Source: Cladocopium goreaui
Lineage: Eukaryota > Sar > Dinophyceae > Suessiales > Symbiodiniaceae
Assembly: GCA_947184155.2 (NCBI GenBank)
Contig: CAMXCT020001801.1
Location: 1 to 64,000 of the forward strand
Length of the DNA: 64,000 bases
Reading direction: 5' to 3'
In this document: positions 1 to 13,000 of the stretch, one piece after another
Position numbering within the stretch: position 1 is the stretch's first letter
Layout of the letters: the number at the start of each line of letters is the position of its first letter
Made by a program: the position numbers and the translations under genes
The notes under the pieces: model-generated
The model's database searches: none
Told to the model about the DNA's origin: nothing
Seen by the model: only the letters and a program-made list of their open reading frames with translations

Positions 1-240
1 TGCCCAGACATTAATATTGAGAATGTCGTGCTGTCGAATATATGATCGGAGAGATTGCAGAAAATACTGCGTATACGTAGTGTTTTCCAGTTTGGGATTC
101 AAAGTTTTCAGAGCCTAGGTTTTAGGGTTTAGGGTTTTAGGGTTTGGGATTTTAGGATTTGGTTTTTTTAGGGTTTAGGATGGTTTAGGGTTTTAGGGTT
201 TAGGGTTCGTCATCTGGGAAATCTCAAAACACTGGCCCTC
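1..240 (+). repeat. Dispersed repeat with interstitial telomere-like TTTAGGG tract
   Basis: An imperfect palindrome near 66-98 (GAAAATACTGCG...TAGTGTTTTC) is followed by degenerate TTTAGGG/TTTTAGGG repeats at about 115-210 and the tail TTCGTCATCTGGGAAAT...CACTGGCC. A second copy with the same order of parts lies inverted at about 29887-30022. This marks it as a mobile or dispersed repeat containing telomeric-type sequence, not a chromosome end. Confidence 0.6.
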
Positions 241-557
241 CGCAGTGTGTGAGCATGTTGAAGGATAATGTTTAAACATCCCGCCGGGTGCGGAATCGCG
301 CGTGTAGGCGCATCACCATTGTCAAAAAATAACAGCCCTTTCAGTGTTTCGTATCCGTCTCAAAGCTTTTTTTTTAAAAAAGGTCATTTTTCTTGCGTTT
401 GGCAACCCTTCCACACGAAATCCGGACCTTTTTTTGCCTTGCCAATTTCAATAATCATTGTGCATGTAGACCTGTGCTGTTTTTTTCAACAGGTTAGGAC
501 ACAACGCGTTTTCCCATCTCCATTGCCAGGATCGAATGTATTGATCAGGATTTCCCC

Positions 558-1500
558 ATGCTCAGCGTAGCATCAGTGGCGTGTTCAACTTCAAACGAAC
601 GTTCACATCCGCACCCCACCCCATGCTCAGCGTCGCATCAATGGCGTGTTCAACTTCAAACGAACGTTCACATCCCTACCCCACCCCATGCTCAGCGTAG
701 CATCAATGATGTGTTTCAACTTCCAAACGACCTTAACATCCCCACCCACCCCACCCCATGCTCAGCGTCGCATCAATGGCGTGTTCAACTTCAAAGGAAC
801 GTTCACATCCCCACCCCACCCCATGCTCAGCGTCGCATCAATGGCGTGTTCAACTTCAAACGAACGTTGACATCCCCATCCCACCCCATGCTCAGCGTCG
901 CATCAATGGCGTGTTCAACTTCAAACGAACGTTAACATCCCCACCCCACCCCATGCTCAGCGTCGCATCAATGGCGTGTTCAACTTCAAACGAACCTTAA
1001 CATCCCCACCCCACCCCTGCTCAGCGTCGCATCAATGGCGTGTTCAAATTCATCTCAAACGAAAGTTCACATCCCCCCCCCACCCCATGATCAGCGTAGC
1101 ATTCACTGGCGAGTTCAACTTCAAACGAACGTTCAACATCCCCACCCCACCCCACCACCGCTGCTCAGCGTCGCATCAATGGCGTGTTCAACTTCAAACG
1201 AACGTTCACATCCCTACCCCAACCATGTCAGCGCCTAGCAATCATGGCTGGTTCAACTGCAACCCAACGTTAAAATCCCCAACCCCCCCACCCCATGCTC
1301 AGCGTCGCATCAATGGCGTGTTCAACTTCAAAGGAACGTTCACATCCCCACCCCACCCCATGCTCAGCGTCGCATCAATGGCGTGTTCAACTTCAAACGA
1401 ACGTTAACATCCCCACCCCACCGCATGCTCAGCGTCGCATCAATGGGGTGTTCAACTTCAACCGAACGTTAACATCCCCACCCCACCCCACCCCAGCCCA
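558..1500. repeat. 65-bp minisatellite array
   Basis: About 14 tandem copies of a unit with a CCCCACCCCACCCCATGCTC part and a GCATCAATGGCGTGTTCAACTTC part. Copies at 758, 823, 888 and 953 are spaced exactly 65 bp; edge copies are diverged. Because 65 is not a multiple of 3, every frame is open for long stretches, which produces spurious repetitive ORFs. No coding role is supported. Confidence 0.9.
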
Positions 1501-1724
1501 TCCCGCGTTGCCAGTTACGTGAACATAAGAGTGCAACATGGTGTGTAAGCTCAAAAACATGATGTGAAATTGGGAATGTTGAAAATGTGTGTCACTACAC
1601 GTACGGTTTTGCACCCGTTAGCTTAAACATGTTCGCTGCAACCCCTACGTTGCTCCGCGTCAGAATCAGAAGTGGCCGAAGTATATAATAATACATACCA
1701 CATATATCATATATTACATCACAT

Positions 1725-2340
1725 ATAAGTCAGAGGGGGTCCCAATTTTTGATCCCTTAAGAAGAAAAGTTGATGTAATGATCCCTGTCAACGTAGTAGT
1801 CAGAGGGGGTGGCGGATTTTGATCCCTCAACAAGATAAGTTCATGTTCTTATTATCATCAACATATAAGTCAGAGAGGGTGGCAAATTTTGATCCCTTTA
1901 TGAAGATAAATTGATGTTATGATCCCTGCCAATGTAGTAGTCAGAGGGGGTGGTGGATTTTGATCCCTCAACAAGATAAGTTCATGTTCTTATTATCATC
2001 AACATATAAGTCAGAGGGGGTGGCACATTTTGATCCCATTCTGAAGATAAGTTGATGTTATGATCCCTATCAATGTAGTAGTCAGAGGGGGTGGCGGATT
2101 TTGATCCCTCAACAAGATAAGTTCATGTTCTTATTATCATCAACATATAGGTCAGAGAGGGTGGCAAATTTTGATCCCTTTATGAAGATAAGTTGATGTT
2201 ATGATCCCTGTCAACGTAGTAGTCAGAGGGAGTGGTGGATTTTGATCCCTCAACAAGATAAGTTCATGTTCTTATTATCAGCAACATATAAGCCAGAGGG
2301 GGTGGAAAAGTTTGATCCCTTTATGAAGATAAGTTGGGGA
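1725..2340. repeat. Two-monomer satellite, 70/71-bp units forming a ~141-bp higher-order repeat
   Basis: The core CAGAGGGGGTGGCGGATTTTG recurs at 1731, 1801, 1871, 1942, 2012, 2083, 2153, 2224 and 2294. Alternate units differ: one carries CTCAACAAGATAAGTTCATG, the other an (A/G)AAGATAAGTTGATGTTATG type. The true period is therefore about 141 bp. Confidence 0.88.
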
Positions 2341-2390
2341 TATGGATTGGATCCTTTGGATCATTCCCATTCCCTATCAAGCACCAGAAA

Positions 2391-2420
<30 letters not shown>
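2391..2420. repeat. (GAT)10 microsatellite
   Basis: Ten uninterrupted GAT triplets immediately after the satellite array. Confidence 0.95.
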
Positions 2421-2421
<1 letters not shown>

Positions 2422-3461
2422 CTCTTGAGGTGTGGAGCAACGTCCGGGTTGGAGGGAACATGTTTAAACGCCATTTGAACCTTCCGGGCAACACACAGCG
2501 CCTGGCCTTAATATTATTTATCTTTTTTTAAATATATATATATTATTAGTTTGCTAAACAGTTTCTTTATATATATGAAAAATTAATTAACCATTCAATG
2601 GCCGAACAAAAAAACAATGTCCAATCGCATCTATGTTTATATTTTCTGAAATATACAACCCTCCCAATTACAAATCCTTTATGAAATCAAAATTATTCCG
2701 TTAAAAAAAACATATCAAAATCCAAAGAAATTATCATACATTATTTAGATTTACTTGATTCTAGTAAATTTCATAATAGAACAACTACATCATGCCCTAA
2801 ACCTCATTTCCCAGGTCCCAAGTCAAGCCAGAAAAAATGATAAACATGCTGATCCGGAAAAGGCTTTAACTTGTACCTATCCCATTTTCCCAGTCCCACG
2901 AGGCTTCCTTCCTAATCTACCACAACATAGCTTTACTATGTTTTTTCACCTTTTCTTTCCATGTTTTTCTGAAATCTTTCCCTGAGAAGCTGGTAAGCAA
3001 AAGGGGGATGAGAACGGAGATACATACATTCTTACCAATTGTCTTGGCTGCCTTCTGCAAACACATATCCCCAGTATCTGTGTATCATTTTGGAACAAGA
3101 TGAAGACAAGTAAAATACATATATACATCTAGATACACATTTTCCACCCAATCCATCTTGACATATTTTGACTTTGAAGACATCAGTTCACATCAATCCA
3201 TCAAACATTCACCATCATTCACCAACCGTTTTACCGAGAGGTGAGCCCATCCCCATCTTTAACCAGGTAAGTCTGAAAATCATCACCAATTTGATCATGG
3301 AAACGATGGTCAACAACAGATGCACCAATGGATTAACCATTGGTGGCTTTTGTTACCATTGGTATTCATTGGTTAAGTTGGGATTAGCCATTGTTTAAGT
3401 TGAGAATTGGTGAGTTGCTTTCTGCAACCCATTTTTCTCCAAGTTTTGTAAAACCACAAAC
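2421..3461. other. AT-rich stretch without a recognisable gene
   Basis: Low-complexity AT-rich DNA. Short ORFs here lack coding character and splice context. Nothing further is supported. Confidence 0.5.
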
Positions 3462-3509
3462 CCCAGATCGACGAAGCGTCATCCTCGTCATCCTGCGGTG
3501 TCCGTGGTG
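3462..3509 (-). CDS. Possible acidic exon at the 3' side of the CCCH gene
   Basis: The minus strand reads an acidic peptide, RTPQDDEDDASSIW, after an AG acceptor and before a GT-type donor. The phase (two leading bases) is compatible with the phase-1 ends of the CCCH exons. Composition is coding-like (Asp/Glu/Ser) in AT-rich surroundings. Function unknown; it could be a downstream exon of the CCCH gene or chance. Confidence 0.3.
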
Positions 3510-5462
3510 CTTCGTTCGGTGCGAAGGCAACATATCACTGTTGGTTCTGATGCAGAACATCTATGCGGTAATCATAGATATCCATTTCTGAGTGGTAAAA
3601 CACCAAAAAAGATGCACAACAGGTCATAAAATTGTTACCGCTCAAGGAATCCGATTGGAGTTTGCTTTTCTGCATCATGGTGATTTCATGTGTTTTCATA
3701 ATAAATTGATATCATGAGACACCAAAGGAGGATGTGATCAAAAAGTAATTCTATCATACTAGCATTACAACAGGAGGATTTTGTCCCACACCCCAGTATA
3801 TATTATATCTATGCACCCCGTTTACGATAGCTAAGTTGTCTTTTTTGACTTGGTTAAGGGTTGGGTTTATTGGGAATACAACTATAGTTAAAACGAACTT
3901 ATAACTGACGGGCCTGGTAATAGGGTACCCCAAAATCCGCGAGTGTTATGTCTTAATGTCTGTCAAAATTGCTATTTAGGGGAATCAGTAGGGCGTATAC
4001 ACAATTTTTAGGCACTCCCACAGCATAAAAACAGCATTTGCGAATGTTTTTGGGGCAGGTCCTCGGCATGCTGGCATTGCCAATCTTGGATAACCTGCTT
4101 TTTTTTTGCTAGCTAGTAGAAAAATCCCCGTTTACAGCAAGAGATAAACCAGGAATAGTATGTATCTAACGAAGATTTGAGTCACTAGTCTTTGAGGTAT
4201 GGTTTCAGAGTCGCATGTATTCTTCCCACATTTTCCTTGCATTGACTGATTTTACATCCCTTTCACTGACATTTATCAATTGTTTGAATCCTAGGAAACA
4301 TAGGCTTCCCCGTCTCGAGACATGTACCTGGCTCAGGTTTTTGAGGGTCTTGTAAATTCTTAATCGCTTGCCTGATTTCCCCATGCCTCATAAAATTCAT
4401 GGGTTGTTATATTTTCGCTAGGTTCCAAGTATCACGTCCTTGCCGTTTACAGACTATCCCAATCAGTCCCTATCGATCTGTGTTGATTTGAAGTTGCATC
4501 TTGTTGATAAGAAATATTTCTAAGTCCCATGTGTCATTTGGCTCTCTCCTTCCGGCTGCAAAAAGCCATTGGTTGATTATTTGATTGATGGTTTGGGTTG
4601 GTGGGGTGTAGTCCCAACAACACCATAGGTTTCCATGGGTATCCCCCAAGATTCCAAAGCAATCTCTATCGGCTTTAGTTTTAATGAGCAAATGGGACGA
4701 TTCACCTCCAACAAAAAACAAACGAAGCAAACAACAAGAAACCATCTCATATAACAACAAAAAAACATTATAATTCAAGAATTATTCAAATTCCCTATCA
4801 AAAGTCACATTTTTGGTCGGTCCCTGTCCCCTGAAAAACGCGTCACCTCTACTTAGACTCGTGCTTTGGCTCTGATCGGCCCATAGTGAGGCACCTGCAT
4901 TGGAATCATCGGAAATCAGCTCCATATATAAGTGGAAGGTTGTCCATGTCCATGTTTGGTTACTGGAGGCTATGGGAGAATAGTGAGATAGTTATGGGCC
5001 AATAGGATAGTGAGATAATTCTAAGAAGTCGCAAACTGGCATGGCCAATCTTTGATATCACCATCAAAATAACCAAATATCAAAGTATTGGAGTACCCAC
5101 CCAAGGCTTCCCGTATAATTGGTTTTCATAATTCCAACCATTCTTGTTTGCACCCTCACTAATATATATATATATAATTATATATATATCTGTGTATGTG
5201 TATGTGTATGTACATATATATAACTAATTATATACATAATGGCTAACAGCAAATTGAACCATACAAAGCAGCCACCCATTTATGTTTGTTGCTGCGTACA
5301 TAATGTACATATGGCCACCACAAATCCAACAGTTGTTGCAGTTGTTACAGTAATCCGACTGACTCATCTTGGTGATACCACATTGCATAGGAAATTGCTA
5401 GGTCCCATATGTTCATGTTCCACATGATAAAATTGATCTCTCACCCAATTACATGTAAACCA
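3510..5462. other. Non-coding AT-rich stretch with TA/TG microsatellite
   Basis: No supported exon. A TA-rich and TATG-rich microsatellite lies at about 5160-5235. The remainder is unique AT-rich sequence. Confidence 0.45.
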
Positions 5463-5606
5463 TACAGGATGGTGCCCCCCAGTGATGTTTGTTGGTTTAT
5501 AAATCCCATGAATACTATAGTTCTATCTGCCATAAACCATAGGTTTTATGGGAGTTATGTGAACCCCAACTTAGCGATTTGCCTCACTGGGGCACCACCT
5601 AACGTA
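5463..5606. mobile_element. MITE-like foldback element, family III
   Basis: Begins TACAGGATGGTGCCCCCCAG and ends ...CTGGGGCACCACCTAACGTA, so the termini are inverted repeats. Internally it carries ATAAACCATAGG-type inner repeats. Related copies lie at 9594-9720, 35560-35657, 38514-38635 and (right part) near 27040-27104. Confidence 0.7.
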
Positions 5607-5657
5607 CCCAACTCGCCTCCTCAGCTCCATCTTGACCTGGAGTTTCCCCTTAACCAT

Positions 5658-5769
5658 CTGGTTGGTGGTTGACCTACCCCTCTGAAAAATATGAAAGTCA
5701 ATGGAAATGATTATCCGATTATCCCATATATGAAATGGAAAATAAAAAATGTTTGAAACCACCAACCAG
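5658..5769. mobile_element. MITE-like foldback element, family II
   Basis: Starts CTGGTTGGTGGTTGACCTAC and ends GAAACCACCAACCAG. Copies at 10952-11048, 27262-27370, 29226-29310 (truncated), 35254-35358 and 42440-42473 (right end only) share the ends and the inner CCCCTCTGAAAAATATGA motif. Confidence 0.75.
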
Positions 5770-5934
5770 CCATAGTTGTTGAAAAACTCTCTTTTAACGT
5801 CCTTGGATCATTTCGATGATCCCAAACCAGGGCGGAGAACCTCCGCGATTCGGGAGTTCTCCAAAAACACCTCTGGTAATCTTTTTTGTAGCCAGCCGAT
5901 TTCTAGATGACTTAAGGAACAAGAGCAAAATTGC

Positions 5935-6001
5935 CATTTATAGTTGATTTACCCAGTGAAAATGGTGATTTTTCATAGCATATGTTAAATTACCAGAGGG
6001 C
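5935..6001. mobile_element. Family I foldback element, right half only
   Basis: Carries the right arm (TTTTTCATAGCATATGTTAAATTACCAGAGGG) of the family I element but lacks the matching left terminus. A truncated copy. Confidence 0.6.
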
Positions 6002-6626
6002 GTCCGCTGTGCACAACTGCATTTCTTGACCATTTTGGTGGGAGATGCGTTCAGGTAGATATTTCTTGTATGGACAAACATCACTAACAAATCACAGATC
6101 ATATCCGTACTCCCCACCAAACCTTTCGGACCCGCTTAATCATGTATTTGGCAATACAAGTATTCAAAATCAAGGTTTTTGGCCACCTTCCGGTAAACTA
6201 ACATATGGACAACAAAAACAATTGTTTCCCAAGGAAAATGATCTACAAACGGTGGATTTTCCATATCTACACCTTAGCTTAGTGGAGGGTATAGCCATCT
6301 TTGTCTTGTCAAACCTTGTTGGTTTACATTCATCCTTTCCAGAATTACCCGTAACAATTAGCCGCAAGCAAAACAAGTCCAGCTGGCCCCTAGCAACGAA
6401 CGAGCTGTGCCGCTATCCGAACTTGCAGCGGCAAGAGTCAGCACAATCAACAGAACAATTTTCCACATATGGGGATGGGTCAAACCCTGGTACCTAGTGA
6501 ACCCCAAAATAGCTGGTAAATGGATGTTCATCCCACTAAAATGTATCTATAGGTATTGACCCATACCCATATGGCTTTTGGTAAACGTCTCTCAAATTGA
6601 GGTTGAACGCTAACGTCTGAGTGTTG

Positions 6627-6678
6627 ACTAAGCAGTGCATCGAAGCTGCGTCATCCAGACTTGGGGGCCAGCTCTTCT
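6627..6678 (-). CDS. Possible exon downstream of the last CCCH finger
   Basis: After the acceptor CGCCAG the minus strand reads KSWPPSLDDAASMHC with two leading bases, the phase needed to follow a CCCH exon that leaves one base. It carries Asp-Asp like the DDR microexons but lacks the AG|G ending, so it may be the terminal or a degenerate exon. The low coordinate is uncertain. Confidence 0.4.
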
Positions 6679-6969
6679 CTGGCGAAGAGTTAAGGGAGAA
6701 TCAGTGGGAATCAATCAAGTGCAGCTGCTGCAGCTGAAGATCATTTTGCAAAGCCTTGTCCAAGTTCATTTCAAATGCACACAGTTGTGCACGGATTCTG
6801 TTTTTAGTCTTGATCCCAAATTCTCTACCTGCGACTCGAAGCTGCAAGACATGGCTGAGCCCTGGCTGATTTCATCGGAGACGGCTCGCAGCCATCCAGT
6901 TCTTCTTTCAAAATTTATTGATGAACCAAGCCCCACAACAGACATCTCTCTAAGCTGAGCATCCCTTAC

Positions 6970-7034
6970 TATGGGAGAAGCGGCAATGGTCTCCATAGGT
7001 GCATTTGCTCTCCAGGAAATGCCGGCAAATCGGC
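6970..7034 (-). CDS. CCCH finger exon 1 (most 3')
   Basis: 65 nt, phase 1/1. Acceptor ...GTAGCCAG|G, donor ATA|GTAAGG (canonical). Reads CRHFLESKC-TYGDHC-RFSH with all four zinc ligands. Follows the DDR exon at 8126-8219. Confidence 0.75.
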
Positions 7035-10000
7035 CTGGCTACTGGATTCTGTGGTAACATGAAAACGAATCTCCTTGAAACACACCATCGGTTTTTGACC
7101 AACAAACTTGGGGATATAAGCGCAGTGACAAATGATCAGCAACAAACTTCTTATGATTGAATGGGTTTTTTACCGACTGGGGTGCCATATGAGCCAGGAC
7201 CGGTTACCCTTTACGATATGTGGATAAGGCAAAATTTGAGGGATTTGGGACATACAACCTGGTAGGCGTCCGAATGCTCCTTTCTGAATATCAACATGGT
7301 GGCTGGGTGGAGATACGCGCTTGATATTCAAGGAAAAGTGGCAGGTTGGGATATTCTTGAACTCGGATGAACTCGGCACATGCTGTACATGCTGTTCCCC
7401 CGGAACATATTCTATTCATCTCTATTCCCCCACCGGCCAGCCGGTTATCAGGGAGCATCATATCATCCAGGCGCAGTGAGTGTTTCAGTCCCTGAGAAGC
7501 TGGACAACACCAACACCAACACACCAAACACACACACAAAGCAAAACGCAATGTGCTTCATTCATAAACAGGGATATGTTCATTGACAATTCCAGTTTCG
7601 GAATCAATTTTCTACAGTCATGTGGCTCTTGCTGAAAACAGGCTACCTAGAATTCCGTGGTTTCAAACCTCATGTTCCCCAATCCACTAACCATAGATTA
7701 AGGGCAAAACTACCGAATCTGGTTGGTTTACCAACACTTTTGTATACTTTCGTTGGTTAAATCCCAACCATATCTGGACACACCAAAATTTGGAACCTCT
7801 TTCCATTCAATGGTTGACAATTTTGTTGTTGTTTCCGCATTATAGAAGGCCGTATTATTGAAGGCCCTCACACTTAGTAAGTCGTTAGGAATCATAGTGT
7901 TTGACCCGTTTATACATTGGGATTCTCCCGTGAATGTTGGACTTATGATATTATCACGATTATTGACCACTTACAGTATATCCCTCTGATTTTGTTTCTT
8001 AATTCCAATATAATGCTTGTGAAATAACCACGAGCAAAACAGTTTCAGTTGATCAAATCCAGATTTTGCTTGGACAAAATACATTGCTGCTGGCTTAAAC
8101 ACCATCGTCTTTGTTGATGAAGCGCCTATCATCCATCGGCTGCGGCCGCATGGGCGCAGGCGCAGCACGGTGTTGTGCGGCAAAGGCCGCAGGCAACGCA
8201 GGCGCCGCACAACTCTCACCTAAAGGGGATTCATGAATAATTTATGAATCATATATATATATAACGCATCGATATAGTACATAGATATAATTCATGAGTT
8301 TAAAAATCCAACCTTTCATTTTGAATATGATAGAAGTTGATAGATATCATCGAGATCTATCTCACTGTTATTTCCAAATGTATATAGATATATATGTGTA
8401 TATATATATATATGTAAATATGTATATATATATATATGTATCTATGTATATATATATGTATATATATATGTATATATAACGATACAAAATGATGTACAGT
8501 AAATCAAACATGTGATCTCAGTATTCCACCGACCTTCAAAGTTGTGCTGAATATGAATGATAGAAGTTGATAGATACAATGGATAAACTATATATACGTA
8601 TACGTATTATATCATTGTTATTTGAAAATATATATACGTATATATAACATGATATAAATCACATATTATACTAGTATTCAACCAACCTTCCATTTGTGAT
8701 TTTGAATATGAATGATAGATACAATGGTGATTCATATCACCGTTTTATGAATATATATATATATCATACAGTATTTATAATTTCATTAAAAACGCCCTCT
8801 AATATGAATGATATATATAATCTATACAAACAATGATTTTTGATATGTTTATACGTAGGGATATCACTGGATTTCTTGATGATATCAATTTTTACATTAC
8901 CAATTAAACATGTGGTTTGCTTTGTTACGATAATGACTTCGTGTTTAAGCCCATATTATCCAGGTAAATCTTCTACTCAGGTATCGTCATCGACATTGCC
9001 AGGTCTGATTGCACCAAAGGGCAATCCGTGCGGGGGTTTAAAGATCAAATCTAAAAGTATCACAATGATATAACATAAATATGTTCAAGGTGTGAATAAT
9101 TCAAGATCATTTTTTCGGCAATGATTAAGATTGCCCTAATTTTTCCTCTTCACATCATGATGTGCTATATCATGAACAAACATGAACAAACACTAATCGT
9201 TAACGATTAATGATTATTTTCATGTATTCTTCACGAATCAAGGCAACGGGACCACGCTTCAAGCCTAAACGAAAAAAAACAATGCAATACTCACAAGGAA
9301 CATCAAGGAACCGGGTTATCCTAAAAACATATCTTAACATGATATGGCCACCTTAGATTCTGATTTCATAGCATGCCATTGCATGCCAAATCATGCATGT
9401 TTTTGAAAACGCCACAGAATAGGAAAAGAACACGGGCCTGCAATGATTGGCTAGCTTAGTGGTTAGATCGCACAACATCCAACACATAGTTGCCAACAAT
9501 TGCCATGTTGAATCGCTGGATAGAATGAAAAAAAATCCATACCCGGATCCCAATGGCTAGATTCTAGACATCCAACAACATCCTACAACATCCTACAGGA
9601 TGGTGCCCCCCAGTTATAAGTTGGTTTATAAACCCCATTAACTATAGTTATATCTGCCATAAACCATAGTTATGGGAGTTATGTTCACCAACTTAGCTAA
9701 CTATGGGGCACCACCTTGTAGAATTGCCAACAAAAAAGCTGTTTTTTTGTTTCGCAACGAAGCTTTCACCATGACCGCTAGGGGGTGGCACCTGGGTGAA
9801 TCAGCAAGCGTATCACAAAAAAGCGAGCTACGCGAAAAATGACTCTATGACACACATGGGGAAGTATGTGGACATGCTTTGCTTATCATACCAGTATATA
9901 TATATGTATATATATGTATATATATGTATATATAATATCGAATAATGTGAATCATCTTTATATACATAATATTTATATACATCATATTTAAATATGTTAT

Positions 10001-13000
10001 GTGAATATGTGAATATCTTAAAATATGTTGTACTCCAATATTCATCGCTCGAAACTTCATTCTTCCACCGAAAAACAAACGGCCTCCATGTCGGAAGCGA
10101 CACATGTCACCGTAGGTGCAACGGCCCTCCAGGAAGTGGCGACATTGCGGCCTGGTCGCAATGACAATCTGCATGATCGTAGACAGCATCGAACCATGCA
10201 CATCATCGAAACATTGGGGAATTATGCATATCATAGCTGATTTTTGAACTTGAACATGCTGGGCAATCTGGGAACATGTCTGAACATATGTTTATATCCT
10301 TTTATGGGGCTTTGTCCAGAAATGTGTAGCCACTTACAATTTATGTGGCCGTTCGAAACCACAGGATTTTGGAGCACAACCTGTCTCGGCCCACCTGTCA
10401 TCCAGATTTGAAGGTGCGCCTGCACCACAACGGCCAAAAACTCATACCCTTTGCTAGTCAAACGTGGCAATGGGAATCCCCGCAAATGGAGATTTTAATT
10501 GGAAAAAACATATTTATTGGACAAGCATCTATAAATTGGAACATCATCTGCTTCACCATGTTTCAACACATCCCCTAAACATTCATTGATGATCAACCCA
10601 TTACCCTCTGGTGACTTAAGAGTTGCTCTGGAAGCTACTGTATTTATAGATTATTTTGCCAATTCAAAATGACAATTTTCCATGGTTTTGGAAGCCATCA
10701 GCCAGCCACACCTTTAAATTTCGGGACAGATGCATGTTACTTTCAACCATTTTCCATGTAGTCTGAAAAATCCTTTCCCAACAAAATCACAGAAACCCCG
10801 CTTTTTTGGTGCCCCAAAATGAATGAATCCTTTACTGCTCATCAGGTTTAGCGGGGCGCTGGGCATTCCGGTCGTGCCGCCCCTGCCTTGTGGGACAGTC
10901 TGATGCCGGCAAGGAAAGGACCTGCACATGGCGATGCACCTAACATGTCTACTGGTTGGTGGTATACCTACCCCTCTGAAAAATATGAAAGTTAGTTGGG
11001 ATGATTATTCCCAATATATGGAAAAACAAGTTTCCAAACCACCAACCACTCGAATATGTCTAATCTTCATGCTGGGCCAATGACCCGCCAATGACCTTGC
11101 CGGAAGACACGTATCAAAACCCTCGCCACCTGGATACTTGTGCAAGTCATGAACCTAGCTGGTTATGGGTCACAACGATCACAATATGGTCAGTACAAAA
11201 TGGTGAACATACCCTCTGGTAATTTAACATAGCTATAGAAAATCACCATTTTTAATAGGTAAACCATCTATAAGTGGGCCATTTTCCATAGCCATGTTAG
11301 TTTGCCAGAGGGTAACTCCCCTAACAGCAACGGGTTTATGCTAGCTATGCTGTGTCGAAGTAGTTCATGAAGCCGGCCTGTCATCCACAGTCATGGGGCC
11401 TGCAAGTAATGAAGATTCTTGACCTTCGTGGCGCACGCAGAAACGAACACCAACAAGAGATACAAGGAAAAGTCTGAGAAAAGTAGAAAAATAGAAAAAA
11501 TATGAACAAGTAATCCAAACAAATCCAATATACTTGGACTATGACCAACAGGTGATTGTTCTAAGTTACGCTTGCTGCATCAAAACACGACAACAAACCA
11601 GTAGCGCCATGGCACCATGGCTGAAGCGGCACTGATCGCCGTAGTTGCACTTCCCCTCCAGGAAATGCCGGCAAATGGACCTGCAACGAAAGGCTGAAAT
11701 CAAATCTTCATTGGATTCAAGCGTCTACAGTGCTGTACCTGCATTACCCACACAAGTCCCATGTCCTATGTGCTGACAACAGGTATGTGATGGTGGGCGA
11801 ACTTTGCTCTTTCTTGAACGTGGTTACGATATTGAACATGCGCGAGTAGATATCACAGTAATCACCACCATATCGGCAGTGAATGTCTGTTTCTGTAGAG
11901 TGTTTATACATCATCTGGAACATGTTTGGCACCGATGTCCACAACTGGTTGGACTGTGCTTTTGCTTGCCTGTCATCTCCTCTCATCGTGGAGTCTGCAG
12001 GGGAACACAAACAAAGCATCAGCAGTGTAGGGTGCAGCACTCGCAGTTGTTGGAAACTGAACACGTCAACTAGAAAGCGACGGAAAACAGTGATTGCTTT
12101 ACGAATTGAGGGAGCTGGTTGCATAGTTCCTCTGTCTTGCATCGGAACAAACAACAAGTCACCACTGCACTTTCCATCACTTTCCAGTCCTTCGGTAGAA
12201 ACATGCAAACTGGTGATAAAACATTTTGGAACGGTACAACACTCCTGCTTTCAACATTGAAACAATGTGCTCCCCCTGCCTTGTGAGACAGCCTGGACGG
12301 GGACGGGGGCCAGCAATTCATGCACTTCATGGCTGAAGCGGCACAGATCGCCGTAGTTGCATTTACCCTCCAGGAAATGCCGGCAAATGGACCTGCACAT
12401 CGAACAAAAAGGCTCTCAAAGCTTCATTAGGTGAACAGTCACTTGACGTCCTCATGGTTTGGCACAGAAACGTTGTAACTGAAAGATAGTCATGGCATGT
12501 CATGGTAGTCATGGTCGAGAAGATATAGAGATCGAAACAACAAGAGTTGCAACATGATACAATTGTATATTGTACATTATTGTACACAGTATAATTATTA
12601 TAATAAATGTTTTGTTTATATGTTTGATCGCCTCTTATTTGTCTGTCTATCTATGCTTGCTAAAAAAAACAAAAACATGGTGGACGGGATATGGTCATCC
12701 CATCATTCTGATTGTCGGACATCCCTGGTACATAAAACCTTATTGATCAGGATGTGACCATCCCCAATGTGGGCATATCCAACTGTTGAGCACGGCAAAT
12801 CTAGTGCCCATACATCTGAAACATGTTTGGCAACGGTGTCCACAACTGGTTGCACTGTGCTTTTGCTTGCCTGCCATCTCCTCTCATCGTGGAGTCTGCA
12901 GGGGAACACACACAAAGCATCAGGAGTGGAGGGTGCAGCACTCTGATTTGAGGGAGCTGGTTGCATAGTTCCTCTGTTGTCAGAACACACCAAAACGAAT

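Noticed and set aside
558-1522. Overlapping ORFs through the 65-bp array
   Set aside because: A non-triplet period keeps all frames open; repeat artefact.
558-2340. CRISPR-like repeat arrays
   Set aside because: Units are contiguous tandem repeats without unique spacers, and the genome is eukaryotic.
9447-9510. tRNA-like A box (GGCTAGCTTAGTGGTTAGA)
   Set aside because: No matching B box (GGTTCGANTCC) or T-arm and no acceptor-stem pairing in the next 60 nt.
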